A stretch of 64,000 bases of DNA from Mycobacteroides chelonae CCUG 47445 (GTDB taxonomy: Bacteria > Actinomycetota > Actinomycetes > Mycobacteriales > Mycobacteriaceae), in assembly GCF_001632805.1 (NCBI RefSeq), contig NZ_CP007220.1:4650001-4714000 (forward strand), in the 5' to 3' direction. Of the stretch, positions 46,190-54,272 are shown in pieces. Every line of letters begins with the position of its first letter. Within the stretch, counting starts at the first letter, position 1. The notes beneath the pieces were generated by a model that was given only the letters and a program-made list of their open reading frames with translations, ran no database searches and had not been told where the DNA came from. The position numbers were made by a program, and so were the translations under genes.

Positions 46190-47107
46190 TCACTCTACCT
46201 TTGTAGTTGGCATGCGCAGGAACTCACGCACGAGCTCGTGCACTACGTCCGGGCATTCGAGATGTACGAAATGTCCACCGCCATTGATGATTTCAACGCG
46301 GCGATCGGGCAGATCCGGGCGCGCAGAATCTACCAGCCGCCACGTCATGCACCCATCGTTCCGGCCATGCAGGTAGAGCAGCGGGGTGCGCGCATCGTCT
46401 AGGAGAGATCGCTGGGTCTTCCAGTACTTCCGCGAAGGAACCAGGGCCCGCCGAATGTTTGCGCGGTAGTAACCGATGACGGCGCGGCGATTCCCCTTCT
46501 GAAGCATCGCCTCACCGGTGTACCGCAGGTCCGCGCGTGCGTCATATCCCGGGGACCATCGTCGCCAATACAGACGAAGAAGCCAGGGCAGCAACAACTC
46601 CGGCAGCACCGGAATCTGATGGAACATCGTGTACCAGCTCATCGACAGCTGGCGCCCGAGCACACCGGGCCAGCCGAGCGGCCCGATCGACGCGAAACTC
46701 GAACCGAGGACCTCGAACGGGGGCACGGCCATGGTGACAATGCGGGCGAACGGCGACAGCCGGCTACGAGCAAGGGCGTTACCCACCAGTGCTCCCCAGT
46801 CGTGACCGATATATACGGCGCGCTCGTCACCGCCCAGCAGCGTGTGGATGTCCAGGACGTCCTGCATCAGCGCACCCAGCCCGTACTCGGCGTCGGCCGG
46901 GATCTCACTGGGCGAGTAACCGCGAGTGAACGGCGCCACCACACGCCACCCGTCGGCGGCCAGCTTCGGCCCCAGCAGGCGCCACGTGTGGGCGGAGTCG
47001 GGGAAGCCATGTCCGCAGATCACCAGCGGACCGTCCTGCGGTCCCCAGCACAGTGCCTGCAATCTGACGTTGGGCAGATCCAAGGTCAGGGTGGAATCAG
47101 CGGCCAC
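46190..47107 (-). CDS. Alpha/beta hydrolase, epoxide-hydrolase-like
   Basis: A 305-residue hydrolase. HGFPDS is the oxyanion loop, the nucleophile Asp lies in GHDWGALV, and the base His is in NGGGHFVHLE. The Asp nucleophile points to epoxide hydrolase or haloalkane dehalogenase chemistry rather than esterase; the cap region contains Tyr residues (RYTGEAM, IGYYRANIRR) that could protonate an epoxide. The GTG at 47107 is chosen because GGAG lies 7 nt upstream and it clears the TetR stop. Operon partner of the SRPBCC gene downstream and the TetR gene upstream. Confidence 0.82.
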   Translation of the reverse strand: MAADSTLTLDLPNVRLQALCWGPQDGPLVICGHGFPDSAHTWRLLGPKLAADGWRVVAPFTRGYSPSEIPADAEYGLGALMQDVLDIHTLLGGDERAVYIGHDWGALVGNALARSRLSPFARIVTMAVPPFEVLGSSFASIGPLGWPGVLGRQLSMSWYTMFHQIPVLPELLLPWLLRLYWRRWSPGYDARADLRYTGEAMLQKGNRRAVIGYYRANIRRALVPSRKYWKTQRSLLDDARTPLLYLHGRNDGCMTWRLVDSARPDLPDRRVEIINGGGHFVHLECPDVVHELVREFLRMPTTKVE

Positions 47108-47120
47108 TACAGCTCCGCCA

Positions 47121-47807
47121 CTACGGGGTGCCGTCAACGGACGTCGCTGTCGCGACGCCCAGCGGATCGTTGATCCGTGTTTCCTCGTCGCGAATCAACC
47201 CACGCAACAGCGTGGTGCTGAACTCCACGGCGATCTCCTGGGCGCTGCGGCGGCCGCTCGGGTTGAGCCAGCGGTAGGACCCGAGAACCATTCCGATGTA
47301 ACCGAGCGCCATGACATGCGAGTCGCACTCGACGAACTCGGAGCTGGCGATACCCCGCTCGATGATGTTCTGAACCCGCTCCTGCACCATGTCCTCGCGC
47401 TTACGGATCTCGGCGACCTGTTCGGGCGAGAGCCACTCCGACAGGAACGGGTTCTCCTGGAAGTACACGGCGCCCTGCTCACGATTCGAGAAAATGAGCG
47501 CCAGCATGCGGCTCGTGCATTGGTAGAGCGATTCACGCGCCGACCATCTCGGGTCGTCCTGCAGGCAGGCCAGCGTCTCCTCGGCAGCCTTGAAGTAGAT
47601 CTCATACAAGATGAGTGCCTTGGAGGCGAAGTAGTGATACACCGTCGCCTTGTTCAGGCCCGCGACATCTGCGATGTCGTCCATCCTGGTGCCGTGATAG
47701 CCCCGCGCCGCGAACAATTTGGAAGCCACCGCCACCAGTTCCTCGCGGCGGCCGGCACGGCGCTGCGAGGAATTGCCTGCCTTCGAGGCAGCGGGGACCG
47801 GTTGCAT
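47121..47807 (-). CDS. TetR-family regulator
   Basis: A 228-residue TetR protein. The helix-turn-helix reads RREELVAVASKLFAARGYHGTRMDDIADVAGLNKATVYHYFASKALILYEIY. The C-terminal domain carries the GMVLGSYRWLNPSGRRSAQEIAVEF block seen in TetR regulators of lipid metabolism. First gene of a probable TetR-hydrolase-SRPBCC operon and divergent from ltrA. An imperfect CAAC-TG-GTTG element (about 47857-47866) in the 152-bp gap could be its site. Ligand unknown. Confidence 0.83.
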   Translation of the reverse strand: MQPVPAASKAGNSSQRRAGRREELVAVASKLFAARGYHGTRMDDIADVAGLNKATVYHYFASKALILYEIYFKAAEETLACLQDDPRWSARESLYQCTSRMLALIFSNREQGAVYFQENPFLSEWLSPEQVAEIRKREDMVQERVQNIIERGIASSEFVECDSHVMALGYIGMVLGSYRWLNPSGRRSAQEIAVEFSTTLLRGLIRDEETRINDPLGVATATSVDGTP

Positions 47808-47959
47808 GGTGCCTCACTATATGCGCAGGCCTTCCACGCACGGACGAAATCCCGATCAACTGGTTGGATTATTCGGCCGTTATGTTCGCCGGCCCCGACG
47901 CCAGAAGCACGTTAAGCTGCCCCCGTCCGGCGCTCCATCGACCCTGAATAGGTAACCAC

Positions 47960-49114
47960 ATGACCAGTGGCCTGCGGGCCATGGTGGCACGCGATCCCGC
48001 GCAACCGCACCGCGCGGCCACCCCGCTAGAACTGCTTTTCGATCTCGTCTTCGTGGTCGCGGTCTCACGCGCCTCCGGCGCCTTGCACCACTTCTGGGCC
48101 GAGGGCCATTTCGCCGAGGGTCTCGTCGGGTACGCGATCGGCTTCTTCGCCATCTGGTGGGCATGGATGAACTTCACCTGGTTCGCCAGTGCCTTCGACA
48201 CCGACGACTGGCTGTACCGCTTGACGGTGGTCGTCCAGATGGCCGGGGCGCTCACCGTCGCGGCCGGCGTCGAGCGAGCGATGACCCAAGCCGACTTCGG
48301 CATCGCCATCGGCGGGTACGTGCTCATGCGTATCGCCGCGGGCAGCCAATGGGTGCGCGCGGCCATCAGCGATCCGACCATGCGGGCCACCTGCCTGCGC
48401 TACGTCTCGGGTATCGCCGTCGTCCAAGCGGCGTGGGTCTGTTGGGGGCTCTTCGCACCGGAACATCTGCGCATACCGCTGTTCGTGGTGATCGCGCTGG
48501 CCGACCTGTCGGTGCCCGTGTTCGCCGAACGCGTCGCCCCCACCTCGTGGCATCCCCAGCACATCGCCGAGCGCTACGGCCTGTTCACCTTGATCGTGCT
48601 GGGCGAGTCCATCCTGGCCTCGGCGAACTCGATCATCGGCGGCGCCGAGGAAGCCGACCACACCGGCACCATGATCGGTATCGCGGTGGCGGCCTTGGTC
48701 ATCGTCGCCGCGGTGTGGTGGATCTACTTCGACCAGGAACAGGAGTGCAAGGACGCCTCCCTGCGAGCGACCTTGCTGTGGGGCTACAGCCACTACTTCA
48801 TCTTCGCCGCCGTCGCCGCAATCTCGGCGGGGTTCGAGATCGCCGTCGACGAAGGACTGGGCAAGAGTCACCTGAGTTCGACCGTTGCCGCCTTCACGAT
48901 CACCGTCCCATTCGCCATCTATCTGGTGCTGGCGTGGCTGGTGCTGCTCCTGCAACGCCGCGACACCATATTGAATATCGGGCTACCAGCGATCGCCGTT
49001 GCCTCAGTTGCCATCTCGACGCTGCCGCACACGTTGTACTGGCTGGCCGGGTTGGCGGCGCTGGCCGCCGCGCTGGTCACCTGGCGACGCGTCGAGGACA
49101 CCGAGCCCTCTTAA
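47960..49114 (+). CDS. Low-temperature-requirement protein A (LtrA) family membrane protein
   Basis: A 384-residue integral membrane protein with about ten to eleven hydrophobic segments. It starts with the LtrA signature ATPLELLFDLVFVVAVSRASGALHH, followed by FFAIWWAWMNFTWFASAFDTDDWLYRL and HIAERYGLFTLIVLGESILA. The family is known for a Listeria mutant needing low-temperature growth; molecular function is unclear. Divergent from the TetR gene and convergent with the small secreted protein, sharing 4 nt. Confidence 0.88.
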   Translation: MTSGLRAMVARDPAQPHRAATPLELLFDLVFVVAVSRASGALHHFWAEGHFAEGLVGYAIGFFAIWWAWMNFTWFASAFDTDDWLYRLTVVVQMAGALTVAAGVERAMTQADFGIAIGGYVLMRIAAGSQWVRAAISDPTMRATCLRYVSGIAVVQAAWVCWGLFAPEHLRIPLFVVIALADLSVPVFAERVAPTSWHPQHIAERYGLFTLIVLGESILASANSIIGGAEEADHTGTMIGIAVAALVIVAAVWWIYFDQEQECKDASLRATLLWGYSHYFIFAAVAAISAGFEIAVDEGLGKSHLSSTVAAFTITVPFAIYLVLAWLVLLLQRRDTILNIGLPAIAVASVAISTLPHTLYWLAGLAALAAALVTWRRVEDTEPS

Positions 49115-49503
49115 CGGATCGGGCATACCTGTTCCAATGCCGCCAAGGCATTGACCGCATCGGCCATCTCCTCGCCCGGCGGCGCGAGCACACCGTCCAC
49201 CGAGGTCGCGCCGGCCATCACCTCGGCGTAGTGCGCGGCGGCCGCCGCGGCGTCCAGGGCGCGGCTTTGCACTGTCAGGTCGGGCGTCTCGCGCGCGGCC
49301 GTCCGTAGCAGCGCGGCAATCGACCGATTTCGCGCGACGGCGGTCTGACGCACCGCGACCCCGTTCTGCTGCGAGAGTCCCCGCATCTGTACCCGCGCCC
49401 GATCGACCGAAGCACAGTCATGCGGCTCCGCCGCGGCCACCGGAGCCAACGCGGCCCACGCCACCACGAGTGCGACCAGCGGCCAACGCATAAACCCCTT
49501 CAT
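49111..49503 (-). CDS. Small secreted protein of unknown function
   Basis: About 130 residues with a signal peptide (RWPLVALVVAWAALAPVAAAEP), then a helical mature part rich in Ala. Two Cys residues lie at its ends (HDCASVD and EQVCPIR), which could form a disulfide. Start is ATG 49503 or ATG 49491; the latter has AAGGGG just upstream. No known domain recognised. A long inverted repeat lies directly upstream. Confidence 0.65.
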   Translation of the reverse strand: MKGFMRWPLVALVVAWAALAPVAAAEPHDCASVDRARVQMRGLSQQNGVAVRQTAVARNRSIAALLRTAARETPDLTVQSRALDAAAAAAHYAEVMAGATSVDGVLAPPGEEMADAVNALAALEQVCPIR

Positions 49504-49511
49504 ACGCCGAA

Positions 49512-49559
49512 TGGGAACCTCACGAGGATTTCCGGCTGGATTTCCGCGTGAGGTTCCCA
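49512..49559. terminator. Long-loop inverted repeat downstream of pntB
   Basis: Perfect 13-bp arms tgggaacctcacg (49512-49524) and cgtgaggttccca (49547-49559) around a 22-nt loop that holds the direct repeat GGATTTCCG twice. It lies 22 nt beyond the pntB stop and 9 nt before the next gene on the same strand. It may terminate the pnt operon or attenuate the downstream gene. Confidence 0.6.
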
Positions 49560-49580
49560 CTCGATGACAAAGAGGTTGGG

Positions 49581-51026
49581 CTACAGCGCCTTAAGCTCCT
49601 CGATGACCGCGGACACCGACTTCTTGGCATCCCCGAACAGCATCGAGGTCTGCGGCTGGAAGAACAGCGGGTTCTCGATACCGGCGTAGCCCGAGCTCAT
49701 CGAACGCTTCAACACGATCACCGAGCGCGACTCGTCGACGTTCAGAATCGGCATCCCGTGAATCGGGCTGGACGGGTCGTTACGCGCCGCCGGGTTGGTG
49801 ACATCGTTGGCGCCGATCACGATGGTGACATCGGTGCGGTTGAACTCGCCGTTGATGTCATCCATTTCCTTCATGGCGTCGTATTCGACGTCGGCCTCGG
49901 CGAGCAGCACGTTCATGTGGCCGGGCATACGGCCGGCGACCGGGTGAATGGCGTACTTGACCTCAACACCCTTGCTCTCCAGCAGGTCCGCCATCTCCTT
50001 GACGGTGTGCTGGGCCTGCGCGACGGCCAGACCGTAACCGGGCACCACGATCACCTGGTTGGCGTAGGCCATCTGGATCGCGGCATCGGAGGCAGACGTC
50101 GCCTTGACCGTGCCCTGCTCGGCCGAACCAGCGGCGGCTCCGGTGTCACCACCACCGAACGAGCCGAACACGATGGCCGGAATCGACCGGTTCATCGCGA
50201 CGGCCATCAGGTTGGTCAGGATCGAACCGGAAGCGCCCACGATCATGCCGGCGACAATCATTGCGGTGTTGTTCAGCGCCAGACCTGCTGCGGCGGCAGA
50301 CAAACCGGTCATCGCGTTGAGCAGTGAAATGACCACCGGCATATCGGCGCCACCGATGGGGAACACCACGAACAGGCCCATCACACCGGCGAACACCAGT
50401 ACCGCGACGATCCACCAGACCGGCAGTCCGGGGTGCAGCCCGATGTAGACGGCGGCACCGACCGCGGCCAACAGCAGCACGATGTTGGACGCCTGGAAAA
50501 GCTTGGCGGACGCGACAAGCCGCTTCTCGACGTTCTTCGGGATGGACTCCTGCAGTTTGGCGAAGGCCACCAGCGAGCCCCAGAACGACACCGAGCCGAT
50601 GACCGCGGCGAACAGCGATCCCACCACCAGCGCCACGGTCGGCGACTGATCCGGCTTGAACTCCGAAAAACCCTTCGTCTCAATGAATTCCGACCAGGCG
50701 ATAAGAGCCACGGTGCCACCACCGACACCGTTGAACAACGCCACCAGCTGCGGCATGGCGGTCATCTTGGTCTTCAGCGCCGGCGGAATACCCAGTACCA
50801 CACCGATACCCAGGCCGGCACCGATCAGAATCCAGTCCAGCGTGGTGGCGCTCTCGCTCACCTTGATCAGGGTGGCAAGTACCGCGATGCCCATGCCGAC
50901 GGCGGCAATCCAGTTGCCGCGCACTGCGGTCTTGGGTCCGGTCAGGCCGGACAGGCCGTAGATGAAGAGGGCGAACGCAGCGATGTAGAGAACATCGACG
51001 AGGTAGTTGAGGCTTTCGGTGCTCAC
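49581..51026 (-). CDS. pntB: NAD(P) transhydrogenase subunit beta PntB
   Basis: A 481-residue subunit with eight to nine transmembrane segments (domain II) in the first 290 residues. The C-terminal NADP(H)-binding domain III (VIVVPGYGLAVAQAQHTVKEMADLL, then HPVAGRMPGHMNVLLAEADV and IGANDVTNPAA) follows. The enzyme uses the proton gradient to reduce NADP+ with NADH. GTG/ATG region at 51026 overlaps pntAb by 4 nt. Last gene of pntAa-pntAb-pntB. Confidence 0.95.
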   Translation of the reverse strand: MSTESLNYLVDVLYIAAFALFIYGLSGLTGPKTAVRGNWIAAVGMGIAVLATLIKVSESATTLDWILIGAGLGIGVVLGIPPALKTKMTAMPQLVALFNGVGGGTVALIAWSEFIETKGFSEFKPDQSPTVALVVGSLFAAVIGSVSFWGSLVAFAKLQESIPKNVEKRLVASAKLFQASNIVLLLAAVGAAVYIGLHPGLPVWWIVAVLVFAGVMGLFVVFPIGGADMPVVISLLNAMTGLSAAAAGLALNNTAMIVAGMIVGASGSILTNLMAVAMNRSIPAIVFGSFGGGDTGAAAGSAEQGTVKATSASDAAIQMAYANQVIVVPGYGLAVAQAQHTVKEMADLLESKGVEVKYAIHPVAGRMPGHMNVLLAEADVEYDAMKEMDDINGEFNRTDVTIVIGANDVTNPAARNDPSSPIHGMPILNVDESRSVIVLKRSMSSGYAGIENPLFFQPQTSMLFGDAKKSVSAVIEELKAL

Positions 51027-51340
51027 TTGGCCGCCTCTTTCTGCTCAGGCTTCTTCGACTTGAACATGCCCAGCATGCGGTCGGTCACCAGGAAGCCACC
51101 GATCACGTTCAGGGTTCCGAAGATCAGCGCGACGAACGCGATGATCCGGGTGCCCCAGCTGGCATCGGCGGGCAGGTTGCCCAGCACGATCAGCGCACCC
51201 AGCACCACGATGCCGTGAATGGCGTTGGTGCCCGACATCAATGGGGTGTGCAAGGTGTTGGGCACCTTGGAGATAACGGCGAATCCAACGAACCCGGCAA
51301 GGACCAGGATCGCGATGTTGGCCAATAGCTGTCCGTACAT
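51023..51340 (-). CDS. pntAb: NAD(P) transhydrogenase subunit alpha part 2 PntAb
   Basis: A 105-residue membrane subunit with three hydrophobic helices (NIAILVLAGFVGFAVI, AIHGIVVLGALIVLG, IIAFVALIFGTLNVIGGFLVTDRML). It forms part of the proton channel together with PntB. Split alpha subunits (Aa + Ab) are normal in actinobacteria. It sits 2 nt after pntAa and overlaps pntB. Confidence 0.94.
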   Translation of the reverse strand: MYGQLLANIAILVLAGFVGFAVISKVPNTLHTPLMSGTNAIHGIVVLGALIVLGNLPADASWGTRIIAFVALIFGTLNVIGGFLVTDRMLGMFKSKKPEQKEAAK

Positions 51341-51342
51341 GT

Positions 51343-52431
51343 CTAGGAGACCTCCCGGGTAACGCAGGAGCCCGCGACGATCTCGTCATCGAAGTCCGGT
51401 GCCAGGGCGCCGTCCTTGATGAGGAGTTCGAGAACGGACGTGATGTTCTTGGCATACAGCTCGCTGGCGTGCTCGGGCATGGTGGCCGGCAGGTTGAGGG
51501 GCGAAGCGATCGTCACACCGTGCTTGACGACGGTCTGGCCGGGCTCGGTCAATTCACAGTTGCCGCCGGTCTCCCCCGCGAGATCCACGACGACAGAGCC
51601 GGGCTTCATGCCCTCGACTGCCGCCGCGGTCACCAGCCGCGGTGCCGGACGCCCGGGCACGAGCGCCGTGGTGATGACGACGTCGAATCCCTTGATGGCC
51701 TCTTCCAGCGCCTGCTGCTGCTTCTGACGCTCTTCCTCGGTGAGCTCGCGAGCGTAGCCGCCCTCACCGGCCGCATCGATGCCGAGATCGAGCCACTGGG
51801 CACCGACCGAGCGGACCTGGTCGGCTACCTCGGGGCGAACGTCGTAGCCGGTGGTACGCGCGCCGAGCCGCTTGGCCGTGGCCAGGGCCTGCAGACCGGC
51901 CACACCGACACCGAGCACCAGTACCAGCGCGGGCTTGACGGTTCCGGCGGCCGTGGTGAGCATCGGGAAGAAGCGGGTCGATTCGGTGGCCGCCACGAGC
52001 ACGGACTTGTACCCGGCGACGTTGGCCTGTGATGACAGCGCATCCATCACCTGTGCGCGGGAGATGCGCGGAATGGCCTCCACGGCAAAGGCTTGTACGC
52101 CCGCGCTCTTGAGCGCACCGATGCTGTTGTCGGCATTGCGCGGCGCCAGGAAGCCGATGAGGGTCTGCCCCTCACGCAAGCGAGCGACCTCGGCGGGCGA
52201 GGGCGGCGCAACCTTGACGACGACATCGGCAGACCACGCGTCACCCACACTCGCACCGGCCTCGGTGTACAGCTCGTCGGGCAGCAGCGCGCGCTCTCCG
52301 GCGCCGCTTTCTATGACGACGTTCACACCCTTGCCAATCAGGCCGGCGATCGCTTTGGGCACCAGCGCAACGCGGCGCTCGTCCTCACCCGACTCTCGGA
52401 CAACTCCGATAGTGACTGGTTGATCGGTCAT
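51343..52431 (-). CDS. pntAa: NAD(P) transhydrogenase subunit alpha part 1 PntAa
   Basis: A 362-residue soluble NAD(H)-binding domain I. The N-terminal alanine-dehydrogenase-like part (GVVRESGEDERRVALVPKAI) is followed by the Rossmann motif VLVLGVGVAGLQALATAKRLGA and the YDVRPEVADQVRSVGAQW segment. ATG 52431 follows a purine-rich AAGGGCGAG. First gene of the operon; a promoter lies about 40-65 bp upstream. Confidence 0.95.
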   Translation of the reverse strand: MTDQPVTIGVVRESGEDERRVALVPKAIAGLIGKGVNVVIESGAGERALLPDELYTEAGASVGDAWSADVVVKVAPPSPAEVARLREGQTLIGFLAPRNADNSIGALKSAGVQAFAVEAIPRISRAQVMDALSSQANVAGYKSVLVAATESTRFFPMLTTAAGTVKPALVLVLGVGVAGLQALATAKRLGARTTGYDVRPEVADQVRSVGAQWLDLGIDAAGEGGYARELTEEERQKQQQALEEAIKGFDVVITTALVPGRPAPRLVTAAAVEGMKPGSVVVDLAGETGGNCELTEPGQTVVKHGVTIASPLNLPATMPEHASELYAKNITSVLELLIKDGALAPDFDDEIVAGSCVTREVS

Positions 52432-52469
52432 CTACTCGCCCTTCACCCTGTGGTGCAGCATGCCGACGG

Positions 52470-52498
52470 ATACTAAGGAAAGGCATGCTTGTTAACAA
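52470..52498 (-). promoter_or_regulatory. Candidate promoter of the pnt operon with palindromic -35
   Basis: Minus-strand TTGTTA (52498-52493), 17-nt spacer, TAGTAT (52475-52470), then pntAa about 39 nt downstream. The -35 sits inside the perfect 12-bp palindrome CTTGTTAACAAG (52488-52499), so a repressor could act there. Confidence 0.55.
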
Positions 52499-52530
52499 GT
52501 CTTCCGTTTTTGTAAATCCTGCAAAGGTCG

Positions 52531-53556
52531 TTAACCAGGGCAAGGACCGTGATCTGGCACGCGTTCCGACTCTCTCGGCAGCCCCGGCGGGGTGCCATCC
52601 CCGAACGGTCTGCCCCCCAGTGTCTCGCGTCCATGCGGGGTAAGCCAGCCACTCAGATCCGGCCCCTTCGGGACAATCCGAGTGGGGTTGATGTCGGTGT
52701 GCACCACGTAGTAGTGCTCCTTGATCTGCCCGAAATCGACGGTGTCACCGAAACCCGGTGTTTGGTACAAATCCCGCGTGTACGCCCACAGCACCGGCAT
52801 CTCGGTCAGCTTCTGGCGATTGCACTTGAAATGCCCGTGATACACCGGATCGAACCGGGCCAACGTGGTGAACAGCCGCACGTCCGCCTCGGTAATGGTG
52901 TCGCCCACCAAATATCTTTGTCCGGCAAGCCTTTCCGACAACCAATCGAGTGCGGTGAACAGGCGATCGTAAGCGGCGTCGTAGGCGTCCTGGCCTCCCG
53001 CGAAGCCGCAACGGTAGACGCCGTTGTTGACCTCTGTGTAGACGCGGCGGTTCACCTCGTCGATTTCGGTGCGCAGTGCCTCGGGATACAGCTGCGGCGC
53101 ACCCGGCCGGTGGTGCTCAACCCATTCGGTGGAGAAGTCCAGCGTCATCTGCGCGTAGTCGTTGGTCACGACCTCCCCGGTGGCCTCTTCCACGATGGCG
53201 GGCACGGTGATGCCGCGGGGATAGTCCGGATACCGCTTGAGATAGGCATCGCGCAGGAAGTGGATACCCAGGACGGGATCGACACCACCCGGGTCCAGAT
53301 CAAAAGTCCAGCTGCGCTTGTCGTGTGTGGGGCCGCAAAGCCCGAGAGATAAGACGTCTTCCAAACCGAGGAGGCGACGGACGATGAGCGTCCGGTTCGC
53401 CCAGGGACAGGCGCGTGCGGCGACGAGCCGGTACCTCCCAGGCTCGACCGCGTAGCCGTCGCGGCCGTCCGCGGTGATCCGCGTATTGATGTAGTTGGTG
53501 TCCCGCTTGAACTCACCGGGCTCGACGTACTTGGTGTTCTCCGGGTTCTGGCTCAC
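52531..53556 (-). CDS. Xi-class glutathionyl-hydroquinone-reductase-like protein (mycothiol-type)
   Basis: A 341-residue protein with the Xi-class GST fold. The active-site Cys50 lies in ARACPWANRTL, then VPAIVEEATGEVVTNDYAQM, and the helical domain contains YLVGDTITEADVRLFTTLARFDPVYHGHFKCN. In mycobacteria, which lack glutathione, such proteins are proposed to reduce mycothiol conjugates of quinones or xenobiotics; that cofactor is inference. It stands alone on the minus strand, about 100 bp upstream of pntAa. Confidence 0.87.
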   Translation of the reverse strand: MSQNPENTKYVEPGEFKRDTNYINTRITADGRDGYAVEPGRYRLVAARACPWANRTLIVRRLLGLEDVLSLGLCGPTHDKRSWTFDLDPGGVDPVLGIHFLRDAYLKRYPDYPRGITVPAIVEEATGEVVTNDYAQMTLDFSTEWVEHHRPGAPQLYPEALRTEIDEVNRRVYTEVNNGVYRCGFAGGQDAYDAAYDRLFTALDWLSERLAGQRYLVGDTITEADVRLFTTLARFDPVYHGHFKCNRQKLTEMPVLWAYTRDLYQTPGFGDTVDFGQIKEHYYVVHTDINPTRIVPKGPDLSGWLTPHGRETLGGRPFGDGTPPGLPRESERVPDHGPCPG

Positions 53557-53597
53557 ACACTCCAGTCTGGCACCGTCAGCATTCGAGGCAACGTCCT

Positions 53598-54272
53598 TCA
53601 GCCGGCCGATCCGTCAGGTTCGCCCTTCTCGTTCAGCGGGTGGCCACCCTTGACGCCTTGGACGATTCCTGTTGGAAAGGCCGACGACGTATTGGAGCCT
53701 GCAGTGGGCGCATCAGGTATCACCAGGCATGTGGTGTCCATCGCGACGCCCGGCAGATTCGGCCAGCCCCTATCCGAGTGATACTGGGCGAAAGCGTTGA
53801 TCTCCATGTTGACCGTTCCCTGACCATCCGGGTCGGGCTCCACACGGTAGGCCGTCAGCTGTGCCATGGCGGCATTTTCGGGGTCCGCTGGCGACTTCTC
53901 CAGATTTACTTCAACACCCGACAGGGTCTGGGGTGCGCTTGCCGACGACATGGGCCGCGCCACGGAGCCGCAGTGGGCATAGGTCAGTACCCATCCGTTC
54001 TGCAGGGCCTTCCGTGTCTCTCGGGTGACAACGTCCGATGGATCGCCGTGTGTGAAAGACGCAGTCCTGACCACCGACTCACGTGAGATGTTGTTCAGCC
54101 CGTTGTACGAGGCGTGGTACGCCTTGGCGGGAGCAAGCCAGGCATCCGCCGTCAGCCGGGCAGATCGCGCCGAGTCCATAGCGTTCGGCTCGAAGGTGTC
54201 GGGATGCTTAGGACACGATGCGGCCAGCACGAAAACCAGCAACAGCGCCGGTGAAAGTCGTAGGACCTTCAC
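53598..54272 (-). CDS. Lipoprotein of unknown function, third gene of the cysteine-peptidase-like cassette
   Basis: A 224-residue protein with a signal peptide and lipobox LAASC (Cys about residue 20). The mature part has no family I recognise. It contains segments such as ADAWLAPAKAYHASYNGLNNISRESVVRTASF and ends in a Gly/Asp-rich tail. Its GTG 54272 overlaps the stop of the upstream 527-residue gene by 4 nt, so the two are co-translated. It could protect the cell from, anchor or receive the upstream product; this is inference. Confidence 0.72.
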   Translation of the reverse strand: MKVLRLSPALLLVFVLAASCPKHPDTFEPNAMDSARSARLTADAWLAPAKAYHASYNGLNNISRESVVRTASFTHGDPSDVVTRETRKALQNGWVLTYAHCGSVARPMSSASAPQTLSGVEVNLEKSPADPENAAMAQLTAYRVEPDPDGQGTVNMEINAFAQYHSDRGWPNLPGVAMDTTCLVIPDAPTAGSNTSSAFPTGIVQGVKGGHPLNEKGEPDGSAG

